This document shows positions 45,731 through 58,445 of a DNA stretch of 64,000 bases, piece by piece. Both the position numbers and the translations under genes were made by a program. This DNA comes from Neurospora tetrasperma FGSC 2508 (lineage: Eukaryota; Ascomycota; Sordariomycetes; Sordariales; Sordariaceae): positions 702,077 through 766,076 of the forward strand of contig NW_009799101.1 in assembly GCF_000213175.1 (NCBI RefSeq), written 5' to 3'. Positions within the stretch are counted from its first letter, which is position 1. The number at the start of each line of letters is the position of its first letter. The notes under the pieces were generated by a model. The model did no database searches. It saw nothing but the letters and a program-made list of their open reading frames with translations, and was not told the DNA's origin.

Positions 45731-47989
45731 AATAGAATAAAGATAATTACGTTTAATATAATATTTTACAATAATATTTCGATAATAGATTTAGGCTTCG
45801 GAAATATTTTTCATCATCGTCCGAAGTACTTTAATTATCGGTAGACTGGATTTCTATATATATTGGGACGGCGGCCGGCTTGGGGGCGGGTTGGGTTGTA
45901 GGACGGTGTACGGGCGTTTTAATCAATTTTTCAAAGTTAGTTTAGGGTCCGGCTGTTACAAACGTATATCGATGTCCCGCTTGTATTTTTATTATATATG
46001 GGTATTTGTACTTATTTAGTGCACTTATAATTTTATTCATATCATTAAATATTAAATTACTCTATATAATTTAGGCGATTTACTTTATTTCGAATAATGG
46101 ATCGGTTGCTAGGCTGGGTCTATATCCCCGGTTGATGGCCGTATTGATATTGTTTTAGTAGTTAATTGTATTTATACTTTCGATTTGGGGTAGATTTTTA
46201 ATAATTTTAAATATTTGCCTAGAGTGGTGGATTATTTCTTTTATTTTAATAATAGAGTTTAAAAATCTTTTATATTCCTTAGCTGTGATTTTATATTTGC
46301 ATTGTAGGTTGTTATACTTATTGTGTAGATTAATATAATTGTTATTAAATTTATAGTAATTATTGCGCTAATTTTCTTAATCCTTGCGTTGATTTTCCTA
46401 GTCTTTATGAAGTTTACGGCAAATTTTTCTAAGTTTATTTAATTCGGTTTAGAATACGTCCCGGGATTTGCATTTCTTAATCAAATTATTATTAGTAATA
46501 GTATTGGGTATACGTTTGGGTACCGCCGGATTGATAGTATTAATAATAATCGGTTTAGTAGTACTAATAGTTATTTAGTTAATAGAGTCAAAGGTCCTAG
46601 TAATTGTTAGTTCTTTGACGTTTAGTATTAGGGCGATTAGTTCGGTATTACGGATTGGTTTGGTATTACGGACGATCGGGATAGGGTTGGTAATTAATTC
46701 GGTCGGGTTTTAGCGTATCTCTTTATTGTTAGAATATATTAGAAACTAATTTTAGTACGCCTTTATAATAATTGCGTATTGCCTATCGATTAGGTTTACA
46801 TCCTTTAAGTAAATTGCTATAATATTGTAGGATTTTAATTTAAGTTCCTTATACGCGATTATCTATATATTGGCTAGTTTATTTTTATTAAATGCATAGA
46901 TTGCCTTATCGATAATAAAGTTTATTATTTCTTTTATCTTCTATTTTATTGGGGGTACTATTTTATTATTCTAATATACGAGGATTGTAGATTAGTTGCC
47001 GGTATAGGTACGGTAATAATTAGCTTTAATTATAAATATAAGGTTAGCGGTTTCGAGGTTGCTTATTTATTCCCTTATATTATAATTTAATATTGTTATT
47101 GTAAAATAGGCCGCTTTAATAATAAGATAGTTGAGTAGTTTAATGGTACTTTCAGCGAGGGCGTCGTCGATCCTCTTACGTAGATTAATTCCCTTAATAG
47201 TCGCAATAATTTTAAGTGTATTACAATTACAATTATAGTAATTATTATTAAATATTCGTTTATAAATACTATAGTCTATAAGTAAGTTTATAATTGCGGT
47301 TTTCTCTTCCGCGGGTAAATGATTGCCGATAGCTTATTCGACGATTGGGAGTAGTATATTATTAGTGCGTTTAGATTGAGGTTTGCCGGTTTGTTTTTTC
47401 AATAGTAGTTGGATCTATAATAGGCCCGTCTACTTTTGTATATTATTGAGCTATATAATTATCCATTTATATTTTTCGTTATTAGTATTTATTATATATA
47501 ATAGTGTTTAATAGATGGAGTATCGAGTTTATTATAGTTTAATATTTTAGGTATGTAGTAAGGTGAGGGGACGTTAAGCTTTTTGTAAATTAATTTTCTA
47601 GATTTGGGTAGATGGTAGTATAAGGGGACGTTGAGTTTTCAATACAATAGGATATAAAAGTTCTTATAAGTTAATTTTCTAGCGTCCGGTTGGCGATGGT
47701 GTAGAAGGTGGTGGTTGTAACGATGGTTGAGTTAAGGATAAGAGTACTTTTATATTGGAGATGTGCTTTTTTATAGATTTTGTTATTGAAGGTGTTTTGG
47801 TTGGTGTAATAAGTAGCGCTGCGTTTGAGGTTGCTAGCGTTTCTTTTTGTTTGCGTTTTATTAGGATAGCGATAATAATGATGGATTTGGGGATGTGGTC
47901 GATTTTGGTGATTTCGTTTAATACTAGCTTGTTTATACGGGTGAATAGTTTAGGATTAATAGGATAGAATTATTTATAGTTTTATACGA

Positions 47990-50900
47990 GGTTTTAAACA
48001 TTTTCTATTAATCCATTAATATATAGGCTACTTCGCGGGTGCTATTCGTTATACTTTATACTATAGCCTTTATACTTTACTTAATATTCAATTAACAGTT
48101 TGTTTTTATACTATAAAATCTTTCGATCTATAATTTCCTTAACTTTATATAATTACTAATTATTAGTATTACTTTCGATAATAATATATTCGCCTAGTTA
48201 TTATTTATAATAAAATGGGTTTTTACTATTGGGGTATTCTTTTAAATGATTAATTGAAATAACGGAATGAATTTTCTATATACCGGGTAGTTCGAATTTG
48301 TATACGAAATTATTAATTTTATATTTAACTATAAATAGGCCAGTTCATTAGTCGGTATATTCATACAATTTAGTTCCCGGTTGAATATAGCCTTTATATA
48401 AATATAATATAACTTTATCTCCTATAGCGAATTGAAGTAGCCGATAACCCTTATCGAATATCAATTTATATTTCGTTGTAGCCTAATTAATAGTTTCGAT
48501 TGCCTCGCAATAATATAAACGTCTAATAGTATCAAAATTACTATCTTAATAGTCCGTTAGCTTGAATAGGTCGAGCGTTATATTCGGTTTAAATTTTATT
48601 ATAATTTCGTTAGGGGTACGGCCTAATAGCGTTGAAAGATTATTATTAAGGTTGTATTATAGAGCGGGGAGTATATTTGGTTATGGGATTTCGGGGTTCT
48701 TTATTGTATAGTATCGAATTGCTAGCTTAATTTCCTAGTTTCGTTATTTAATTTGACTATTTAATTTCGAATTCTATATTGTGGTGTATGTTAATATCGC
48801 GTTCAATTTTCGAAAGATTGCTTTCTATACCGCGGATAGAAATTTTGTATTTTAATTAAAAATAGATATTCGGAATAAACTCTAATTGTAGAGTAATAGT
48901 ATAGTAATTAATTATTCGGCCTATTATTCTATAGTATAGTTTGTACAGTTGGGTATTAATAGAGTTTTTTTGTTAAAGTTGTAAATGATAATTATTAGTG
49001 CGTTGTAATAGTTTCCGCCCTAGATTGTTAATCGATTTATTTACTTTGGGAGCCCTACGATGAAGTTTATATAAGTAGTATAGAACGGTACAGGGTGGGG
49101 TTGAATGGGCTTTATTAATCTAGGGGTAGTTTTGCGATCGGTTCTAAATTTAAGGTATTGTAGATAATGCTCTACGTATTGCTTTGAGATTTTTGTTATA
49201 TAAGGAAAATAAAGTCCTTCTAATTCTTATATTATCTTTATTAGGTTAAAATAGTAGTGTTTATTATGTACGAGGGTAAGTACTTTTTATAATATATTAT
49301 TAGGTACGTATAGTTTTGCCTTGCCTATATAAGGAAAATAGTATAATAGGCCGTTTTTAAATTGGAAGGGGAATTGTTTATTAGCGTTAAGATTGAGTTT
49401 TGTACTACGTTCGTTGTCCTCTTTTAACTTCCGTACGATTGTGGTATAATATTTGTTTTTTGTATAATTATCAATGAATTTAGTCTTTGTATTATTGCTT
49501 ATATAGATATAGATTGTATATGCGGTGTTTTTCTAAATTTCATTATGTTCGTTAATTTCCGGATATAGTTCGGCTTCCGCCCCGGGGAGTTTAGATAGGG
49601 CGTTTAGTACGATATTAATTTTCCCCGGTATATGGCGAATGTTGAGGTTGAATTAAAATAGATATATTGAAGTAACGATAAGCTTTGAATTTAATTTTAT
49701 AAGGTCAGTAGTATTTAAGTTGGTTTATTTAATTATACCAATAAGGGCGTAATAGTTTATTAATATAATGATAGGTTTAGTATATAATTATATTAATTAA
49801 CGGAGCGATTAATAGACCTATATTAGGTAGGCGGTTTTAAGTTCGGTTGGCTAATAATTTTCTTCTGCAGCGGATAACCGTTTATTATAGAAGAGGATGG
49901 GTTGAATTTTGTAAATGGGAATAAATTTGCCGTCCTACTAATTACCGTCGATGTAGAAAATTATAATGCCGAAACCCTATTTTTTTAGGGTATTGATTTT
50001 AAAGAAAATAATTCGATTAGGGTAATAGTAGAAGACTACTATCTCTTTTATTAATTAATTTTGTAAGATAGCGAATACTTCTTTTTCGAAATTTATTAGT
50101 GTAAAGTTTAATATATTAGTGAATATCTTTTTTACGGCTAGGGACTTTTTCTCCGGTATTTTACCCTCCTTTTCATTGGATTCGATGAGTTTGGCTTTCC
50201 TTTTTTTTAAAGGATTGATTTTTTGGGCGAATTAAGGGATAAATCTTTTAAGGAAGTTCGCTAATCCGATATAGTATTCTAATAACGCTAAATTAATTAA
50301 TTATTAGATATTTCGAATAGCTGTAGTATATTTAGTAATAGTAGTTATACTTAGGCCTTTATACAATAATTAAGTAGATAAATAGATAAACAAGTAACGA
50401 ATAATTTCTTTAGTATAATATTGAGGTTGATTTCTTGAAAAAGTTTAAAGATTATTTTTAGGTATTTAAAATGATCTTTAGTTGTATTGCTAAATATAAT
50501 AATATTATTGATATACCCTGTTGCGAATATATAATATAGATAAAGTTTATAATTGATAAAGTATTATATATAAATTAGCGAATTCTTGTAGCCTATTAAT
50601 GCGATACTCGATTGCTCTAATCCTTTCAGATTAATTAGGATTATTCTATTTCGGTGGGGTAGGTAGACGCTAATTTAGTGGAAGAACGCCGAGCCGTTAA
50701 AGTAATTAATAAAGTTCTTGCTCTTTATTCGGGCGATAATGGAATTCTAGGTTGGTAGAGGGTATAAGTCGCTGATAATTATATAATTTAACGGTTGTAA
50801 GTTAATTATAATACGACCCTTACGGATATTATTAATAGTACGCTAAACGACGAGGTAGGGATAGCTAAATGGCGTTACTCTATATATCTATTTGAATTTG

Positions 50901-51700
50901 CTATTATTTTATATTTTATCTAATATTTTATTGAGAAGTTGGCGGTTTTAGACCCCGAGTTGGTATAGTTTAGATAAGACCTTTTGCTTATATTAGTTCT
51001 CGATGAGGTCGACCCGGAGTATATCGCCCTTATCTATTTTTATTATACTACGGCTATTATAAATATTATATTTATTTAGTAATATTTTAATGCGTTATGC
51101 GTAAATAGCGTTATAGTTGTATATTTTTACACTGTAGATAGATTCGATTTCCGGGATATTTTTATTTTTGCCGATATTGAGCGATGGGCTTCGTTTAGAT
51201 AATTTGCGGAGAAGCCTCAACGTGTTTTCCTTAGTTAGTTTGTAATTGGGGATATTGCTAGTCGTTTCGTCGGGTTCGTCGCGTATAATCCTCGTATTAG
51301 GGGTAAGTATAATATTTTCGAATTCTATTATAAATGCGAATTCTTCGCCGGGTTATACCCTTACTACGGCTAATAATACTTAGGTTTAAATAAAAGAGAT
51401 AGTTCGGTAGCTATTATTATTAAAGTTTTTAATAATGCCTATTCTTTAGGAGCGATAGATATATATTAGTTTATTGGTAGTAGTAATAATATTAACGAAT
51501 TTAGGGGTTTTAGTATAAAGAAGGTAATTTCGGGCTTAAGGATACTTAGCTTCGAAAATATACTTTTTAGATACGCCTGTTGGCGATTTGTTGGTAATAT
51601 AAGCGAAGTTAATAGGAATGAAATATTTAGAGTGCGGTGGAATGACTATATTGTAGGTTGCTAATACTCTTCGGCGAATTGGCTTTATTGTACAATTAGT
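47990..51700 (-). pseudogene. gypsy-3 pol: protease/RT/RNase H/integrase/chromodomain
   Basis: Reading the minus strand downward from 51700. The RT region (50950-50350) shows DLYPLP, KNFINYFNGSAFFH, LIGYKNS, then YINNIIIFSNTTKDHFKYL, where the YxDD catalytic box has become YINN (G-to-A). The RNase H and integrase regions (50000-48520) are badly damaged. The GPY/F module (48520-48230) reads YCEAIETINQATTKYKLIFD, YRLLQFAIGDKVILYLYKGY, FELPGIQKIHSVISINHLKEY. The chromodomain (48160-47990) reads LYKVKEIIDRKILQYKNK, IEYQVKYKGYSIKYNEQHPR and YINGLIENV. These match the fungal chromovirus order well. Stops are TAA/TAG at Gln codons, and the product is dead. Confidence 0.82.
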
Positions 51701-51999
51701 TGCGATAATTATATTACTATATATTAGGATTCGTATAGAACTCTTTAAAGAGTTAATAACGATTTAATTGGGCTGGGTCTATTATATTCCTAATAATAAT
51801 CTAGCGGCTAATTGTTTAGTAACTTAAGTGGTTAGTGTAAAGGTTTATTATACCGGGCGATTACTAATAGTTTCTTCAATAAATAAGTCGAATATCGGTC
51901 GTCTAATAAGGATTATACAATTATTTATAATATTAAAAGATTTTGTTTCCAAATTATTGAATTGAATATTCGGATTCTTATCGAATTATTATTCATCGA

Positions 52000-54900
52000 T
52001 TAAAATATTAGAGTACCCAGTATTAATATAAATAGAGTATTTATTGCCCTCAGGCTATAGGCGGATATTTATGCGGAGATAGTTATATTATATAAGGTTA
52101 ATTAAAGGATTTAATAGATTTTGATTTACCCGTTCTACCGCTCTAAAAGCTTCGTCTATTTTATTATATTTAATACTATTTATTATAAAACCTACCGAGT
52201 TATGATTTTAATCGTTTTAAAATTGCGGAGGCGATCAACGAAGTTTAAATTAGTTGGGTAGGGGTCCCGAGCCTGGTGGCTTTGGATTGGTATATAAATT
52301 AGTATAAATATAAGTAAATATTTTACTATGTATAGGAAAAATTTCGTTATAATTTCTATACGTTCGGCGATTTATGTTGTGCGATAATAGATAAGTAGAA
52401 CCGGAATTAATATTAGATTTAGTAGTACTAGTAGGGATGTTTATTAATGCGTTGCCTCCGGTCGACGAGTCGATAGTTAAGAAAACTTCTTCCTCTCCCG
52501 AATTATAATTTTAATTAATTTCTTCGAAACTTTGTCCCTTAAGGTATTCTCCCTCGGAGTTTAGTTCGTTTATTTTTTAATAAGTTTTACGTTTATCTTC
52601 GATAGAGTAAATACTATTGCGCTCTAGCTTAAATTTAATATACTGATAATAAATACGTTGGTATAAGCGATTCTAGCGGCGCTAGCTTTGGTTGAATAAA
52701 TTACTACGCTAATTAGACGATGGGCCGTTGTACTTGCGCAATAAACTCCGATAGCTATTTCCCGATAAACTACGATATTTATATAAAGAAGAGCCTCCCT
52801 AGTACGATTATAAACTATTTTAATATCCGCCGGACGACGATCCGCGATATCCGGGATTGCTGCGGTTTGAGGGGGCCAAAGATGATTGTTGGTAGTTATT
52901 ATTGCAATTAAAAAATAGGCTAAAGTAGTTATATAGGCAATTATCCCTTCTTTAGAGCGCTATATTTGGGTCTTTTTTAACGTCTTTATACTTTATAAAA
53001 TTGGCGGTTTTAATAGCTTTAATATTCGGGAGCTTGCTATTAAATTTAGCCCTTAGTATTTATTTTTTAAAATGATTATTATAACTTCCCAAGTTATTGA
53101 TAATTTTAAGACCGTGCATTTCGGTGCGGCGGTTTAAATAAGTTAGTTATTTATTTAGAGTTATATTGTTAGCAGGTTCGACAATTAAATCTTTTAGGCC
53201 GGGGTATAGGTAGTTGTAGATTTGAGTTATATATGTACTTCGATTTTTTTTATTAAGTTCCTTTGAATAGCGGATGATTTCTATAGCGATATTGCGGGGT
53301 GGCCTTCCGGTACGATAGTCTTTGTACAAATATTCTAATACGTTGAGGTTAGTTAATACTTAGGTGCGGGGTATTTTCTAATGCATAAGAATTGTAATGT
53401 ACTAGCTATTTAGATTCTATTTTACTGCTATACGGGTCTTTGTATTGAGTTGGTTTATATACTATACTTTAGCTCCGCCTATAAATAATTAATAGAGATT
53501 CTTTCGAAGAGTATTTATTTCAAAATTATTATTAACTATATTGTTTTTAATAGTTTCAACAAAAAGGTATAGCGAAGTAATATAGATCTTATCTTTCTTT
53601 TAAAAATAATCGCTTTTTATATTACTATTTTTTTCTTTGGTATTGGGCTAGAAATAGCCGATTATTAAGATCTTCTAGCCGTTAAACGTAGTAAATTAAA
53701 GGGAATTAGCGAAGCGGTTAGCTATAGTTTCGAATTTATTGTTATTTATCTTACTTATAGTTTTAATTATATGTGTAATGTAGTATAGTTCTTTGTCGGC
53801 GTCCAATAATTTTAGTTTACTAGTTGTACTAGCGTTATTATTATTGTTACTAGTACTTTTACTATAATTGTTATACTAATTACTATTTTAATCATTATTA
53901 GTAGCCGTACTATTATTTGTATTTATTAGATAGAATTTATATTACTTTGTTTAGTTAGTTACTATTGGCGTTGAATAGCTATTTAGAGCCTACGGGGTAT
54001 ATAAAGTAATATTTATAATACCTTTTGCCTTTCGATAGAGGACTAGGAATTAGAGGGTAGTTTAATTATATATTGATCTTTGGGCGGCAATTTAGAGATG
54101 TTAGGGGAAAACGAGGTTTTAGTTAGTAAGTAGGGCTTTAGGGGTAAGGGCGCGAATATAACGCTAGGAGGACTTTGTAATTTGTATTAAAGGGTATAAG
54201 GATAAAGGAAATTAATATTTAGGAGCGGGGTTTTAATAGATTTAAGGTAGGTTAACGACGGTCTAGTTTTGGTTAGCGTTTTCCTTTTTTACTATTTTAA
54301 CGGCCTTAGCGGCGTTATTAATTTGCTTTATTATTTATTTTGCGGCGGTAAAGAAGGAGTTTGGGGATTTTACCATTTGGGTGCCTTTTTAGGAGGCTTT
54401 AGGGATACCGTTCGGTTTATTAGGGATTGTTTATTATCGGTTAGGGATAGTTTATAAGGAATTATTAATAAAATTGGGTTAGTTACAATAATAATTAGTA
54501 ATTTAATTGGTTCGCTCTTTCTAGTATCTATTATCTTTGCGGGGGATAACTACTATTATACCTAGTCCGCTAATATAATTTCCGGTATACTATTCGATTT
54601 ATTAAGGGAAATCGAATTTAAATTAGAGGGAATTATAATTGCTGTTCTATTTTAAATTTACTATAATAATAATTGTATCGACGGATACTCTACTGTCGCT
54701 AGTAGGGAAGTTTATTCGAATCCGATATTTGCTAAATATTAAACTATATAATTAATTAGGTTTGTTATTGTATTTAGTAGTACGTTGGGTATAAGGATAT
54801 TCGATTCGGCCGATAGTTGACGATTATAAGGATTCTGGGCCAAATTTAATTTATATAAGTTGAATAGTATCAGCGGATTACTAATATCTGCTATACTAAT

Positions 54901-55200
54901 ATTATATAGTATATTTTGCAGTTCGGTTTTAATAGTATTTCCTATTACTATTTCTATATTAATATAAGAACGTTGTATATCCTAATCGTTGATAATGGGG
55001 TTAATATTTAGAGAAAAGAAGGGGTCGATTTCCGGAGAAGAGAAGGGTTTATCGGTAGAGTCGAAAAAATTGCGGGTATTGAATTTGAACGATATAATCG
55101 GCGTTTCCCCTCTATTAGTTAGTTGATTATCTTTTTTCATATTAGTTACTAGTAATTATTTAAACGGTTAATCGTTGGGCTATAAATATGGAGGGGGCGA
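52000..55200 (-). pseudogene. gypsy-3 gag region
   Basis: The minus strand upstream of pol has Gag character: at 53330-53147 TGRPPRNIAIEIIRYSKEL and IYNYLYPGLKDLIVEPANN (capsid-like); then LNRRTEMHGLKIINNLGSYN; then, at 52910-52760, an Asn/Ser/Gln-rich stretch FFNCNNNYQQSSLAPSNRSN and PGYRGSSSGGY. At about 52500-52400 EEEVFLTIDSSTGG is read near where the protease should begin. The part from 53400 to 55200 continues open in pieces, rich in Asn and Ser. Zinc-knuckle cysteines could not be placed. The limits are rough. Confidence 0.55.
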
Positions 55201-56060
55201 TTTCGTTAGTATAATTGAAATTGGTAATTTTTTTTTATTTGCGGGGGTTATTATCGTTTAACCGGGTAGTTATTATTAATACTATATTCGAGGAGTAATT
55301 CGTCGATAACTTCGGGCGTTTAATTATTTTAATTGTTATTTTAGGTAATGTTCGGCTTATTGTAAGAATGTTCTTAGGTAGCGGAGGGTTTATTATTGGT
55401 TTTTTAGGTAGTAGATTGCTTATTATAAAAATGTTGGTTATCGGTTAGTTAATTTTCGTTTTATTTAATTATAGTTGGGAGAAGTATAATAATTAGCTGC
55501 TAATTAGCAACCGGTTGATTGTACTGCTATTTATCGTTTTATTCGATTGTAGGAAGGATTGGTTATAGCGGTAGTATTAATTTAAGTACTATATTTAAAA
55601 GTTGTTTTGGGATATAGTAATCGAGAGTCTAATTATTTAGGTAGGAGGATAAGGAAATTTATCGTAATCGACGTATTAATTATATTATAAATAATAAGGC
55701 AATCGATAAGTTTTCGTTAGGAGGAGGTAGAGTTGTAATAATTCGGTTGAACGCTTTGCGTTTTAATTGGTTTAACCGTCCGACCTATTGGAAATGCGGG
55801 TTTAGATAAATGAAATTTAATATATAGCGTAGATCTCTAATGGTCGCCGGGTCGGCTAAGTCTATTTTGGGTATAGTATTAATGAATAATAATAATTAAT
55901 TAGTTGGTTAATAGCGGTCTGTAAGCCGGTATGTAGCTTGTTTAAGCGAGGTGTAGTAGCCGGGCGGAGCGTTCGTTAATAAAGAGATAATTTCCAAAAA
56001 GGAAATCTAATGGTATAGTATGGGATGAATAATTTATATTAATTATTTATTGGATATTAT
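55201..56060 (-). other. gypsy-3 5' leader region
   Basis: This lies between the 5' LTR and the first gag-like reading. It is AT-rich and no gene is seen. No clear tRNA-complementary primer-binding site was recognised next to the LTR, probably because of RIP. Confidence 0.45.
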
Positions 56061-56264
56061 TGTAAGATAAACGGCTCGTAGTTATATAAAATAATCTAAT
56101 AGTATTAATTGTCTGATGAACTATTCTGCCTACAGTTTATGTGCTGCCTGGGTTTTATACCCTGGCGATATAGGTTAGTCCGATTTGCTTGCCTGCTGGT
56201 GGCGCCTGGTTACCCAGGTCGTCCCGATTGGGTTGGTGCTACCCGACAGGGTTGTCGTCTTACA
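56061..56264 (-). repeat. 5' LTR of gypsy-3
   Basis: 204 bp, paired with 45073-45276. The two differ by RIP-type changes (CGTAGTTATATAAAATAAT here against CGTGGTCATGCAAAATGAT). It is followed at 56265 by the ATATA target duplication. Confidence 0.92.
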
Positions 56265-56302
56265 ATATATAGCTAAGGAAATCAAACCTTTACTTTAATT
56301 AA

Positions 56303-56384
56303 TGAGCTAGTGGTTCAATAGTGCTTATCGTCGCTTTCTTTCCTGAGATTGTGAGTTCGATTCCAATTGGAGTCAGCTTTTTTT
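56303..56384 (+). other. tRNA-like / Pol III-type A and B boxes inside the small element
   Basis: TGAGCTAGTGG at 56303-56313 fits an A box, GAGTTCGATTCC at 56353-56364 fits a B box, and seven T (56378-56384) could end Pol III transcription. A full cloverleaf with paired acceptor arms could not be drawn, so a working tRNA is unlikely. It may be a decayed tRNA or a tRNA-derived SINE-like piece. Confidence 0.45.
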
Positions 56385-56404
56385 CGCGTGAAAAGTTTCA
56401 CGCG
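56385..56404. repeat. Perfect 9-bp hairpin
   Basis: CGCGTGAAA and TTTCACGCG are separated by AG, directly after the T-run. A second hairpin pairs 56486-56500 with 56513-56528 (AAGACCCTTATAATA with TTATTATAGGGGTCTT). Confidence 0.75.
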
Positions 56405-56948
56405 GACATCCAGACTTTAAAGTCAAAGTCCAGAACCCCCCCCCCATCAACCCCCCTAAAAGACTACTATAATAGTTACTAGATAAAGACCCTTATAATA
56501 GCTTCTAGAAGGTTATTATAGGGGTCTTTAGCTTTTGCTATTTTATACCCAAATCCGACCAATTAGAAGCCTCCCTCAGCTCAACAGGGCTTGTTAAAAT
56601 CAATAGGCCTTGTTATAGAAATTGGGCCTTAATATACAACAAGGCCTGTTGACTTCAATAAACCTTGTCACGCTCCCTATACTCCCGCTACGGTATACTA
56701 GAAGGCGCCTAATCTAAATTGCAAAATATTCGGAATACTATAGTTAATACTACATACCTCCGACAATACTCAGCGGAATTTATCCAATATTAAAACCGTA
56801 AATACTAATAAGTATAATAATAATTAACCTACAATGGGGTGGTGTATTTTACACATAGTCTATAGGGTAAATTTAATAATAATAGACGGCCGCATGTGTA
56901 TTTGATTAGTGGAGTCAAGTATATCGAATTCTTCCTCTTCTTTATTTA

Positions 56949-57283
56949 GCGTTAACTTGCCGACACGCACCAAAAACTTACAAGTACGCATCCCCACCAG
57001 AAAAATAGGGCGGTTCAACTAATTACACCTGACATCGTAAATCCCGGTTTTACCCGCAAAATTTCTTCTTTTTAATATACGCGATATCCCCTCTAATTTA
57101 GTTATTTCTTTTACTCTTTTTTATATGGCTATTTACACTAGTACTTTACACTATACTATGCTGTATGTAATTATATTACACCTATTTATACTATATGTAT
57201 CTATTCAATTTACTACCTTAATATACGTTTAATCGTCGTATTCAATTAATTTTTATATTAATTAACTACTACAAATACCTTCT
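56949..57283 (-). mobile_element. hAT-type MITE, copy 3, truncated
   Basis: The end GCGTTAACTTGCCGACACGC matches the terminus of copy 1. CCCCACCAGAAAAATAGGGCGG, the TTTTACCCGCAAAATTTC block and TTATTTCTTTTACTC follow in the order of a reversed copy. Similarity to copy 2 persists to about TACAAATACCT (57280), then stops. The other half and its inverted repeat are absent, because host coding sequence begins at 57284. Confidence 0.8.
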
Positions 57284-57856
57284 ACCAAACTCGAGCATTC
57301 TGATCTTTCGACAATGATCAAGTCTGACGATGGCAGTGTTCTCCCCGAGTCTGCATGGGGCCAGTGGGGTAAATTGTTTGATGCGGCGGGCAAGAAAATT
57401 GGGAAGATCATGGCGATGGCTGACAATGGCCTGATGGAGAAGGCGATGAGGGATGCCGGCTTTATAAACGTCGAAGTAAAGAATTTCAAGGTATGGTCAT
57501 ATTTGATCCCCATTCATGAATGCGGGGCCCAACAGGCTTGTCGGTAAAATAAGCCCCTTGCACTGTGCCTAATAGCAGTTGCACTGGCACGCGGAAGTTG
57601 AACGCTAATTTGGGTGTTATAGATGCCTACCTCGCCCTGGCCAAAGGACCCGAAGCAAAAGGAAATTGGCCTCTATTATTACGCGGCGATCTCGTCCGAT
57701 GTTGAAGGTGTCATGCAGTATATGTTCGCAAATGTATTGGGATGGACACAGGAGCAGATCGCGGTATTTGCTGCTTATGCGCGCAGAGAATTGAAAGATA
57801 TGAGCATACACGGATATGTAAGGTGGAAGGTGGCGTACGGTCAAAAGCCGGAGTAG
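57284..57856 (+). pseudogene. LaeA/UMTA-like SAM-dependent methyltransferase, C-terminal half only
   Basis: Two exons (57284-57490 and 57623-57856) are joined by a 132-bp GT-AG intron in phase 0. The protein starts in the middle of the fold at LEHSDLSTMIKSDDGSVLP (the strand after motif III; IEH/VEH-SDDGT in the family), then GKLFDAAGKKIGKI, MEKAMRDAGFINVEVKNFK, and across the intron MPTSPWPKDPKQKEIGLYYY, then VLGWTQEQIAVFAAYARREL, IHGYVRWKVAYGQKPE and stop. This is the usual end of fungal LaeA-like methyltransferases, whose full length is about 300-350 residues. The SAM-binding glycine loop is missing. The 5' part is replaced by the truncated MITE, so no active enzyme can be made. The surviving part has no RIP stops. 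Confidence 0.78.
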
Positions 57857-58445
57857 GGGAGAATAAGAATGAAAGTGTTGAAAGATGTTCCGTGAGCGAA
57901 AGTCCAGACTCGAGGCATGGGAGAAGATGCGTAGAGGTAGTTGTGTTAGAGACGTGAATTCTCAGCTGGAGAGTACCTAATCTACCCGATCGATGTTCGC
58001 GTACTTATGTCGGGTTTTTGATATTCAAATCGGCCACGGCTTCGATGATTCGATTTGTGTATCTTTTTGCACGCGCCCCGGTCTTGCTTTATTGCCTGCT
58101 ACTGGACTCTGTTGACCGACACTGCGTTAGCTGCATTACCTCGGTCTTCAGTTGTAGATGACTGGAGTGAACTTGGTCACAGGCTGTGAAGTGATGAAAG
58201 CTTCGAGTATAATTGGGCAAGATTGCAACAAATAGTAGTGTGTCTAGGGACAACCCAATCCACCGCCCATGGCAAAGCTTAGGAACAAGAAATAATGCCT
58301 AGTTTAGATCTGCAGATTTTGAGATGAGTATATGGATGGAAGTTTGTGGTGGAATAAGGTGCGATTACAGCTGCCCCGACGAGCAGAGAGTGACTTCAAC
58401 AGAATATAGGCTTTCTTTTGTAAGAACAATCTCAATAACCAATCA
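57857..58445. other. Intergenic, no gene seen
   Basis: Normal-composition sequence between the methyltransferase remnant and the tRNA. Nothing supported by translation or repeats was found. Confidence 0.5.

Larger units (their letters stand above)
45073..56264 (-). mobile_element. Ty3/gypsy-3: full-length chromovirus, RIP-killed
   Basis: Two 204-bp LTRs (45073-45276 and 56061-56264) start TGTAAGATAAACGGCTCG and end TCTTACA. ATATA flanks both ends (45068-45072 and 56265-56269). The coding strand is minus: gag at 52000-55200, pol at 47990-51700. A polypurine tract (CAGGGGGTAT in the minus sense) adjoins the LTR at 45277. It was inserted into the small inverted-repeat element after that element had landed. 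Confidence 0.92.
44878..56695. mobile_element. Small inverted-repeat element (about 0.6 kb) split by a gypsy insertion
   Basis: Long inverted repeats lie at 44878-45020 and 56560-56695. The ends are TACCGTAGCGGGA on both sides; inner parts share CAACAGGCCTTGTTGACTT words and GAGCTGAGGGAGGCTTCT. TAC flanks both ends (44875-44877 and 56696-56698), a possible 3-bp target duplication. Without the retrotransposon the element is about 620 bp and has no protein. It lies 16 bp from the end of copy E. Confidence 0.7.

Noticed and set aside
47755-47967. 70-residue hydrophobic plus-strand frame resembling a membrane protein
   Set aside because: It lies opposite the 3' end of gypsy-3 pol and is a complement of Lys/Asn/Ser-rich sequence.
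56303-56384. A functional tRNA gene in the small inverted-repeat element
   Set aside because: A and B boxes and a T-run are there, but acceptor and anticodon stems cannot be paired; kept only as a tRNA-like feature.
57617-57844. Minus-strand 75-residue frame
   Set aside because: It is antisense to the second exon of the methyltransferase remnant, which has clear family similarity.
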